Assembly: GCA_002401225.1 (NCBI GenBank)
Contig: NVSM01000026.1
Span: 6,424 to 15,150 of the forward strand
Reading direction: 5' to 3'
Origin: a bacterium
GTDB taxonomy: Bacteria; Planctomycetota; Phycisphaerae; Phycisphaerales; UBA1924
Length of the DNA: 8,727 bases
The notes below the pieces were generated by a model. That model saw only the letters and a program-made list of their open reading frames with translations. It was not told where the DNA came from and did not search any database. Below are positions 1 to 5,357 of the stretch, piece by piece. A program made the position numbers and the translations under genes. The stretch's first letter is position 1. Each line of letters opens with the position of its first letter.

Positions 1-65
1 TAGGTCTCATGAACCTGTGCGAGCATTTTCTCGCCTGCTTGTGAACTCAAATCATTGTCAGCCAT
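1..65 (-). CDS. N-terminal fragment of an unidentified protein (continues left of the window)
   Basis: Only about 21 codons are visible. They read MADNDLSSQAGEKMLAQVHE and then a Thr before the edge, with no stop codon. The ATG at 63-65 is preferred over the in-frame ATG at 75-77 because a GGAG (plus-strand CTCC at 72-75) sits 6 bases ahead of it. The peptide is hydrophilic, so there is no signal peptide in the visible part. I do not recognise the family from so short a piece. It lies downstream of, and in the same direction as, the PDZ gene, but a terminator at 171-212 separates them, so it is probably transcribed on its own. Confidence 0.55.
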   Translation of the reverse strand, partial: MADNDLSSQAGEKMLAQVHET

Positions 66-104
66 CAGATTCTCCATGTTTGTATCAAGGCATCGTTGCC
101 CTTC

Positions 105-113
105 ATCATACCA
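105..113 (-). promoter_or_regulatory. Candidate extended -10 promoter for the gene at 1-65
   Basis: Read on the minus strand the site is TGGTATGAT: a TATGAT -10 hexamer preceded by the TGn of an extended -10 element. No good -35 box lies 17 bases upstream. It is about 40 bases ahead of the chosen start codon and downstream of the terminator, so it is well placed. The call rests on one short motif. Confidence 0.25.
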
Positions 114-170
114 AACGCATCACGGGCGGGTTTCGTTCAGTATGGATATAAAGATTGATAAAAGAATCAA

Positions 171-212
171 ATTAAAAATGGCAGCTGCACGGGGTCTCGT
201 CGCGCAGCTGCC
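171..212 (-). terminator. Intrinsic terminator of the sigma/anti-sigma/PDZ transcription unit
   Basis: Positions 180-188 (GGCAGCTGC) pair perfectly with 204-212 (GCAGCTGCC). After one A-C mismatch, two more pairs (190-191 with 201-202) close a 9-base loop. On the minus strand the stem is followed by ATTTTTAATTT, a clear U tract. On the plus strand no T run follows, so the terminator acts for minus-strand transcription arriving from the PDZ gene. Confidence 0.75.
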
Positions 213-217
213 TGTGT

Positions 218-344
218 CGATCCTGTAGAACCAGGATCGGCGTCGTGGTTAAGTTTGGGTCAAGCCTGAACGAAAATATCTCAGGCTTGACAGGTCATTG
301 GGATCTGTACGATCCGGGTTTCATGAGTTGTACAAACAAACTCA
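218..344. repeat. Four consecutive inverted repeats between the PDZ gene and its terminator
   Basis: Four potential stem-loops lie side by side: CGATCCTG/CAGGATCG at 218-239 (8 bp, 6-base loop), TCAAGCCTGA/TCAGGCTTGA at 260-290 (10 bp, 11-base loop), GGATC/GATCC at 301-315 (5 bp), and TGAGTT/AACTCA at 324-344 (6 bp). None is followed by a T run, so they are not simple terminators. In the minus-strand transcript they would form a structured 3' region of the PDZ mRNA just before the terminator hairpin. The two longest are perfect and unlikely to be chance; the shorter two could be. Confidence 0.5.
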
Positions 345-379
345 AATTTGGATGCACTTTTTTCGATCGCTTATGAAAA

Positions 380-1687
380 TCAATCGTCGTTCTTTTCAAG
401 CCGATCCATCAGCCGATCGAACATATTCATCAGCCGATCCATCTGCTCGCCCATTTCGTCGATCTGATGATCGATGCGAGATTCAAGTGCCGAAAAGCGT
501 GCTTCCATGCCATCCATATGGCTGTTCATCGCTTGTGGAAGGAATCTATCGATATGCTGAATTCTTCCAGTCACTCCGGGAAATGATCGTACTGTCAGTC
601 TTCCATCTTGAAACTCGACAAGCTGACGCTCGGCAACCTTCATTGCATCCAATGCTTGAGCATGCAGTTTCACAGAAATTAGATGTTTATCAGCAGCTTT
701 GGCGAGATGATCATGAAGTTGAACTTTGAGATTTGCGAGGTGCCCTTTTTGCATGTGCCCAAACTCACCATCTTCGAGCTTGGTGAGTAGCTCAAACTCG
801 ATGTTCTTTGCATGATTTCGGGTTGCTTCTATCTTCTCTCTGATCTCTTCATATCCTTCTTGATCGTCGTAGTAGATTTTGCCTCCATTAGAAGAGGTGC
901 CGAGTTCCTTTGCGTTGTATTCAGCAAGTTCGACCTTGATTTTGAGTTTTTCGCCGCTGCGAAGCACGATGAGCTTCATTATGTCGCCAGCGTCTTTTTC
1001 AGCGAGGATCTTCCGAAGAAGCTCGCCATCCGCTTGATCGGATCCATCGATTGAAACGATGACATCAAAGTCTTCGAGCCCACTGAGTGCTGCGGGCAGC
1101 CCTTTGATTACACTCTCAATAAGGATCGCACGAATACCTTCTTTGAGGTTGAGATGCTTACGAAGAATCTTTGAAGGTTCGCCAAGGTTGATGCCAAGCA
1201 TGACCTTGGGTGGGCTAGGTACAACTGTCCCATCGATGTGATTGTCGTTGTCACTGCTAAAGAAACTACGCAGATTTGAATGATCATTGCCACCCGGGAA
1301 CTTATTGCCTGATGAGGTCACCCAAACCCTTTTATGATTGGTTGTTTGATTGGCTGAAGGCAGTTGAAGCTCGTGGAGTGTTTCGCCGTCATCGGAGATG
1401 AAGATTACAACTTCACCTTTGATTTTCACTTGGTCATCATCCACATCATCACCATCGATTTTGGCGATGATGATTTCGCCATCAACAATTTTTACCTCAT
1501 AGGAATGCTCGTCATCATGGCTCTTGATTACAAAGACCGATTTATCGGCCTTCGTTACAGATCCTGTGTCAGCCTTGGCTGAGTAATCAACCTTGAACTG
1601 GGCCGAAGCCATCGAGGTGCTTAGCCCGGTTGCTGCGATCATCAAAGCGATCATTGTTTTTTTATTGAGCGTGTCCAACATAGTCAT
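380..1687 (-). CDS. Exported PDZ-domain protein with a C-terminal coiled coil
   Basis: The 435-residue protein starts with a classical signal peptide: Lys9-Lys10, a hydrophobic stretch at about 11-25, and a likely cut after Ala29 (ASA-Q). It should act outside the cytoplasmic membrane. Residues about 50-112 are rich in Asp and in short alternating beta-like segments. A PDZ domain spans about 160-256, with a GLPAALSGL segment and VIVSIDG as the usual core strands. Residues about 275-360 are strongly helical and charged. The last 45 residues (388-433) have heptad spacing of Met, Ile and Leu, which suggests a coiled coil and oligomerisation. No Ser protease triad or other catalytic domain is visible, so it is probably a binding or sensor protein and not an HtrA protease. 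The start at 1687 is supported by AGGAG (plus CTCCT at 1695-1699) 7 bases upstream. It lies 98 bases after the anti-sigma-like gene and is probably co-transcribed. Its exact role is unknown; an envelope sensor or effector of the adjacent sigma factor is my inference. Confidence 0.85.
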   Translation of the reverse strand: MTMLDTLNKKTMIALMIAATGLSTSMASAQFKVDYSAKADTGSVTKADKSVFVIKSHDDEHSYEVKIVDGEIIIAKIDGDDVDDDQVKIKGEVVIFISDDGETLHELQLPSANQTTNHKRVWVTSSGNKFPGGNDHSNLRSFFSSDNDNHIDGTVVPSPPKVMLGINLGEPSKILRKHLNLKEGIRAILIESVIKGLPAALSGLEDFDVIVSIDGSDQADGELLRKILAEKDAGDIMKLIVLRSGEKLKIKVELAEYNAKELGTSSNGGKIYYDDQEGYEEIREKIEATRNHAKNIEFELLTKLEDGEFGHMQKGHLANLKVQLHDHLAKAADKHLISVKLHAQALDAMKVAERQLVEFQDGRLTVRSFPGVTGRIQHIDRFLPQAMNSHMDGMEARFSALESRIDHQIDEMGEQMDRLMNMFDRLMDRLEKNDD

Positions 1688-1732
1688 CGTTTTTCTCCTG
1701 AGTGTGTGTTGTGGTGGTGTGTTGAATTTGTT

Positions 1733-1775
1733 TTATTCACATTGCTTAGATGCGCAGAGGATGTGAATCTTTCAC
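1733..1775. repeat. Overlapping inverted repeats in the gap before the PDZ gene
   Basis: ATTCACAT at 1735-1742 is matched by ATGTGAAT at 1761-1768 (8-bp arms, 18-base spacer). The second arm overlaps another inverted repeat, GTGAA/TTCAC at 1763-1775. Together they give three related GTGAA-type half-sites in 41 bases between the anti-sigma-like gene and the PDZ gene. They could be an operator or an RNA stem that alters expression of the PDZ gene relative to the two upstream genes. There is no U tract, so a terminator is unlikely. TTATTCACA at 1733-1741 also happens to fit the DnaA box consensus. Confidence 0.35.
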
Positions 1776-1785
1776 GATTTGCGTA

Positions 1786-2487
1786 TTAAAATGAGTTTGT
1801 TGTTCTTGGTGAGAGCTTGACAGGAACAGGAAACACATTGCCGGTTTCGTCTCTCATCTCGCGATAGGCGTGATCGATAATCTGGCGTTCGATAATCTGA
1901 CGCAGGTATAGCACTTCGATCGTGCCGTCGGGCATCGGACGCGTTTCGATCACAATGTGTTCTGGCATCTCGCCAACAACTTGCCCGGAGCTTTGTCCAG
2001 AAGCTAGATATTGATCAAACGCCTGATCAGGCTGGGCTTGATCGAGCAAAATATTTGATCCACCAAAGCCAGCGGTTATCGGCGTGATCTCGTTTGATGA
2101 TTGAAGGCTTGGGTTCCCCAAAAACCACACCACCAAAATCGCGGCAGCAGCAGCCCACCCTCCCCACTTCGAGATAATATCGAGCCGAGTTCGCATGGGT
2201 TGATCATCAATCAAGCCTCCAGGAAGCTCGATATGATCAGCGATCGAAACGAAGTGATCAACATGAGTACACATCGTTTCTTGAATGCTTTGGGTGTCAG
2301 CAAGCTCGGTCCAAATACTCGGATCATGCGCAGCCAAGGCTCGAAAAATCGTCCAATCATGACTCGTTGCGATTCCATCGATTACACGAGAGATCAATAC
2401 ATCGCGCTCGTCGCCGGGCAAGCCGATAATTGGTTGATCGTTTGAATCATCTGTGTTCTTTGCATCATTTGTTGTGTAATCATTCAT
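1786..2487 (-). CDS. Probable anti-sigma factor, single-span membrane protein
   Basis: The protein has 233 residues. An acidic, Asn/Asp-rich tail (1-28) is followed by a helical cytoplasmic segment (about 28-105) containing LISRVIDGIA and a W-FRALAAHDPSIWTEL stretch. This pattern resembles the N-terminal region of planctomycete anti-sigma proteins as I recall them. One transmembrane helix follows at about 109-124 (WGGWAAAAAILVVWFL), then a domain of about 110 residues that should be outside. The HxxxCxxC zinc motif of ZAS-type anti-sigma factors is absent; the only Cys is Cys73. The start codon overlaps the sigma factor stop (ATGA, 2484-2487) and has its own GGGAG 7 bases upstream (plus CTCCC at 2495-2499), so the two proteins are translationally coupled. 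The anti-sigma role is inferred mainly from this coupling and the topology, because no family motif is decisive. Confidence 0.72.
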   Translation of the reverse strand: MNDYTTNDAKNTDDSNDQPIIGLPGDERDVLISRVIDGIATSHDWTIFRALAAHDPSIWTELADTQSIQETMCTHVDHFVSIADHIELPGGLIDDQPMRTRLDIISKWGGWAAAAAILVVWFLGNPSLQSSNEITPITAGFGGSNILLDQAQPDQAFDQYLASGQSSGQVVGEMPEHIVIETRPMPDGTIEVLYLRQIIERQIIDHAYREMRDETGNVFPVPVKLSPRTTNSF

Positions 2488-3104
2488 CGTCTGGCTCCCA
2501 CGGTCTGTTCTGTCTTCGATTGAAGTTCTTGTTGATCGGCTTGTTGATTTAAAAGTTCTTTGAGCATTCGTCGCCCTCGCGCTATGCGTGTCTCGATCGT
2601 TGTCGTCGGCAGATCAAGCACCTCGCCAATCTGCTGATAACTCATGGATCGGACACATCGCAACAAAATCGGTTCTCGATATCCCGGAGGCAACGATAAT
2701 GCTGCTTGATAGATCCGTTTCGATTCGTCAGATTCGGCTGCTATGAAATCTGCGCTCGCTGGCGATCGATTGTTTGCATGCTCCATCCCAACTAAACGGA
2801 GCATTGATTTCTTTCGGCGGGTTGTTTTTCGACCCTCTTCACGAGCGGTATTGATCGCTACAGTTCGTAACCAAGATTTGAACGCCTTGGGTTCGTTCAC
2901 GCTCGAAATCTTTCGGCACATCTGCATGGCAACCACCTGCAACAGATCTTCGAGATCTGCTTCTCTCGGTTTGTGCGCCAACAAGATTGCAGCGACCCAT
3001 CGGCGGGAATGATGCCAGAGCTGATTGAGCGCATCATGATCGCCTGCGATCGCCGATTCGATCACAGCGTCAAACACTGATCCATTCATCCCCAGTTCAT
3101 TCAC
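2484..3104 (-). CDS. RNA polymerase sigma factor, ECF (sigma-70 family)
   Basis: The 206-residue protein has the two-domain build of ECF sigma factors. Region 2 covers about 20-95, with the DLEDLLQVVAM segment and AFKSWLRTVAINTAREEGRK, the part that binds core polymerase and the -10 element. Region 4 covers about 129-186, with LPPGYREPILLRC and then a helix-turn-helix (MSYQQIGEVLDLPTTTIETRIARGRRML) for the -35 element. The linker between them lacks region 3, as expected. The chosen start is GTG at 3102-3104, with a GGTGA site directly ahead at workable spacing. An in-frame ATG (residue 6) has no ribosome site at proper distance. The gene overlaps the anti-sigma-like gene by 4 bases and is divergent from tatC. 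It probably directs a small regulon, likely including its own operon; which promoters it reads cannot be told from here. Confidence 0.93.
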   Translation of the reverse strand: MNELGMNGSVFDAVIESAIAGDHDALNQLWHHSRRWVAAILLAHKPREADLEDLLQVVAMQMCRKISSVNEPKAFKSWLRTVAINTAREEGRKTTRRKKSMLRLVGMEHANNRSPASADFIAAESDESKRIYQAALSLPPGYREPILLRCVRSMSYQQIGEVLDLPTTTIETRIARGRRMLKELLNQQADQQELQSKTEQTVGARR

Positions 3105-3133
3105 CTATCACCCGCTTCATTGATTTGTGTTGG

Positions 3134-3166
3134 CGATCTGTTTTGGCAGATCGGTTTTGACAGATC
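3134..3166. promoter_or_regulatory. Hairpin and 14-bp tandem repeat upstream of the sigma operon
   Basis: CGATCTG at 3134-3140 pairs with CAGATCG at 3147-3153 across a 6-base loop. Overlapping it, GTTTTGGCAGATC (3140-3152) is repeated as GTTTTGACAGATC (3154-3166), one mismatch, with a 14-bp period. The block lies 30-62 bases ahead of the sigma factor start codon and about 135 bases ahead of tatC. It could be an operator or, in the sigma mRNA leader, a stem. The structure is visible; the function is inferred. Confidence 0.4.
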
Positions 3167-3300
3167 ATCATTGTTCCTGTTGCTGTTCGTGCTGCTAAGA
3201 TGCTTAAGACGCTGCCTTCTGTCAGGTTATACAGATTTGTAGACGAATTGTTTCTGAATTTTGTTCACTCCACAGAGCGTCCGGTAATACACCACGAATC

Positions 3301-4374
3301 ATGCCTATGTTCAAAAAAGACACACCAAGCCAGCTTCCAGGACGCGACGAGCCCAGCTCGTTTGGAATCTCAGAATCTGGGATGATGTCTTTTGGTGATC
3401 ACCTTGAAGACCTTCGCAAGCGTGTGTTTTACTCGATTTTGGGTGTTGTACCCATATTTATCATCGCATTTGGGTTTGGTCGGCCGTTGCTTCAGATATT
3501 GATTGAACCGGCCCGGGATCAACTCACCAAAGCAGGGCAAGGCTCGCAGCTGCTCGCAACCGGGCCTTTTGAGACCTTTGGTGCGGTGATTCAGATCGCC
3601 TTGATTATTACGATCTTGCTCGGATCACCTTGGCTGCTGTATCAGCTCTGGCTGTTTATCTCGCCCGGGCTCTATAGCCACGAACGCAAAATTGTGCATT
3701 TGCTCATCCCATTCTCAGCTTTACTCACCGTTTTGAGTGTGCTGTTTCTCTACTTTGTCATCCTGCCTGTGATCCTGGCATTCTTCATCGGCTTTGGCGC
3801 CAAGGTCAGCAGCGAACTCAATGTACTCACCGCGCCAGTACCCGAAGGGATCGTCTTTCCGATGATCCCGATTCTTCAGGCTGATCCGCCTGATCCGACG
3901 GTGGGCATGATGTGGATCAATGAGGCATTGCACCAACAGCGTGTGTGTGTGGATATTGAAGACGGCAAGCCGATCATCCGCATCATGAACCTGACCTCAA
4001 ACATCGGGATTGCTCAACAGTATCGAATTTCTGAATACATTAAGACCGTGCTGAACATGGGTTTAGCGTTTGGAGCTGCGTTTCAGACGCCTGTGATTGT
4101 GGTGATGCTCGGATGGGTCGGCATACTCAATCCGCAGATAATGACCAAATACCGCCGACACGCGATTGCGGTCAGTGCGATTATTGGTGCATTTATGACT
4201 CCTGCCGATCCGCTTTCGATGCTTTTGCTGGCGGGGCCTTTGTATATTCTGTATGAGCTTGGGCTGTTCATTCTCAAGGTGCTTCCGATTGAGAAGGTGC
4301 TTGGCAAAAACAGCATGCGCAATGCCCAAGATGCCGACGCGGTGACAAATGAAGATGCGGGCGAAGGCGAGTAA
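3301..4374 (+). CDS. tatC: Twin-arginine translocase subunit TatC, with a long periplasmic insertion
   Basis: TatC is the polytopic membrane receptor that recognises twin-arginine signal peptides and, with TatA/TatB, exports folded proteins. Family landmarks are in order: MSFGDHLEDLRKRV at the cytoplasmic N-terminus (residues 29-42), helix 1 (42-60), SPWLLYQLWLFISPGLYSHERK (109-130) with the conserved Phe119 and Glu128, helix 3 (about 134-163), FGAAFQTPVIVVMLGWVGI (257-275), RRHAIAVSAIIGAFMTPADPLS (285-306), and a last helix pair to about 327. At 357 residues it is about 100 longer than typical TatC. Most of the excess is an insertion at about 168-240 between helices 3 and 4, where the Escherichia coli protein has only a short loop. 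Helix 4 carries Gln262 where E. coli has a Glu. No Shine-Dalgarno site precedes 3301, and Met28 or Met29 (3382/3385) is an alternative start. tadA follows 5 bases later. No tatA or tatB is in the window. Confidence 0.95.
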   Translation: MPMFKKDTPSQLPGRDEPSSFGISESGMMSFGDHLEDLRKRVFYSILGVVPIFIIAFGFGRPLLQILIEPARDQLTKAGQGSQLLATGPFETFGAVIQIALIITILLGSPWLLYQLWLFISPGLYSHERKIVHLLIPFSALLTVLSVLFLYFVILPVILAFFIGFGAKVSSELNVLTAPVPEGIVFPMIPILQADPPDPTVGMMWINEALHQQRVCVDIEDGKPIIRIMNLTSNIGIAQQYRISEYIKTVLNMGLAFGAAFQTPVIVVMLGWVGILNPQIMTKYRRHAIAVSAIIGAFMTPADPLSMLLLAGPLYILYELGLFILKVLPIEKVLGKNSMRNAQDADAVTNEDAGEGE

Positions 4375-4379
4375 TCATC

Positions 4380-4919
4380 ATGACTCAAACGCCATCAGAT
4401 TCGGAATCAACCCAATCAGATTCGTCTCAGCCAGAGTCGCCTCAGATTGCTCCTACGGATCTTGACCGCTCGATGATGCAACGAGCCATTGCGTTGGCTG
4501 ATGAATCGTCAGCCCTTGGCGAGGTGCCTGTGGGTGCGATTGTGTATGACACAGCTACAGGCGAAATTCTTGCCAGCGCACACAACACCCGCGAGATGCA
4601 CAGCAACCCGGCAGGGCACGCCGAGTTCAGTGCGATTCTCCAGGCATGCGAAGCGATCGACGATTGGAGGCTCAACCACTGCACGCTTGTCGTGACACTT
4701 GAGCCTTGCCCGATGTGTGCTGGTTTGATTGTGAACGCTCGGCTTGGGCGATTGGTCTATGGGGCATCCGATCCCAAAGCCGGGGCTGTACGAACGCTCT
4801 ACGCGCTCTGTGATGATTCGAGACTCAATCATCGATGCGAGATTATCGCAGGACTTGAACAACCCAAATGCTCCGAGCAGCTCACCAGCTTCTTCCGAAC
4901 GCTTAGAAACCGGAAATAG
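4380..4919 (+). CDS. tadA: tRNA adenosine(34) deaminase TadA
   Basis: TadA converts adenosine to inosine at the wobble position of tRNA-Arg(ACG), acting as a cytoplasmic zinc-dependent homodimer. The catalytic signatures are present: GHAEF (His80 zinc ligand, Glu82 proton shuttle) and EPCPMCAG (Cys110 and Cys113 zinc ligands). Typical TadA surroundings are also seen, namely EVPVGAIV, HNTRE, DWRLNHCTLVVTLEPC, and a C-terminal DDSRLNHRCEIIAGL followed by LTSFFRTLRNRK. The length of 179 residues exceeds the usual 150-170 because of a Ser/Gln/Pro-rich, probably disordered tail at 1-27. The gene starts 5 bases after the tatC stop, so the two are likely one operon. A GGCGAG lies about 8 bases before the ATG as a weak ribosome site. 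Other cytidine/deoxycytidylate deaminases share the zinc motifs, but the flanking matches favour TadA. Confidence 0.94.
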   Translation: MTQTPSDSESTQSDSSQPESPQIAPTDLDRSMMQRAIALADESSALGEVPVGAIVYDTATGEILASAHNTREMHSNPAGHAEFSAILQACEAIDDWRLNHCTLVVTLEPCPMCAGLIVNARLGRLVYGASDPKAGAVRTLYALCDDSRLNHRCEIIAGLEQPKCSEQLTSFFRTLRNRK

Positions 4920-5357
4920 CTGCTCAAACGAGCGAATGACTTGTTTGACTTATCATGGGACTATCCACATCGGATGTGTGTGCTGATTTGAGTTGTCGAT
5001 TTGGGAGTGCCTGAATGGCTCTTTGTATTTAATTCAATTAGATAAATTGATGGTGGTGGTAGTAATTATCGCGCCTATTTATGGGATAACTCGATTGTGA
5101 TGTTCATAAACCTTTTTTAGACAGTGGTTTGCGTGTGTTTTAGCAGGGCTGCTAAGCTGTCGGTTAGCTGTCGATTGCGCTCGGGACAATTGATCAGTAC
5201 CGACAGGTGTTCATTCAAGTGTTGTGTACCAGCTTCAACCACCAAGCGCATCCGAGCGCAAACGACGAGTTATCCACGGCTTATTCACGGTACAGTTAGG
5301 CGCGATTTATGCCCATATAAGGGTGTTGGATTATTCAGTTGAACATACCAAACAGAT
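4920..5357. other. Candidate replication origin (non-coding region at the dnaA 3' side)
   Basis: This 438-base stretch has no convincing gene. Two DnaA-box-like nonamers, TTATCCACG (5270-5278) and TTATTCACG (5281-5289), stand in the same orientation 11 bp apart, about one helical turn. One-mismatch boxes occur at 4961-4969 (CTATCCACA) and 5307-5315 (TTATGCCCA). An A+T-rich patch lies at 5022-5049 (24 of 28 bases A/T), which could serve as an unwinding element. The sequence AGCTGTCG is repeated at 5155-5162 and 5166-5173, again 11 bp apart, and CGACAG at 5201-5206 is its partial inverse. TAGCAG/CTGCTA forms a palindrome at 5141-5154. Being beside dnaA fits an origin. Against it, the strong boxes are few and the region lies between two converging genes, where terminators would also be expected. 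Confidence 0.4.
5270..5289 (+). promoter_or_regulatory. Tandem DnaA boxes
   Basis: TTATCCACG and TTATTCACG each differ from TTATNCACA only at the last base. They are in direct orientation with an 11-bp start-to-start distance. Same-face, closely spaced boxes are the arrangement that supports cooperative DnaA binding. They lie 69 bases beyond the dnaA stop codon. Confidence 0.6.

Noticed and set aside
298..729. A 143-residue plus-strand open frame
   Set aside because: It lies antisense to the C-terminal part of the PDZ gene, has no ribosome site or recognisable domain, and is best explained as a shadow of that gene.
1733..1741. TTATTCACA as a functional DnaA box
   Set aside because: It is a single isolated match far from dnaA and is part of a larger inverted repeat that explains it as well.
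3174..3178. GGAAC on the minus strand as an ECF -35 element for autoregulation of the sigma gene
   Set aside because: No recognisable -10 motif lies 16-17 bases downstream, and a 5-base match is expected by chance.
4922..4933. GCTC-AAAC-GAGC hairpin just after tadA as a terminator
   Set aside because: The stem is only 4 bp and no T run follows.
5312..5323. CCC/GGG stem around 5312-5323 as the dnaA terminator
   Set aside because: Only three base pairs form and no U tract follows on the minus strand.
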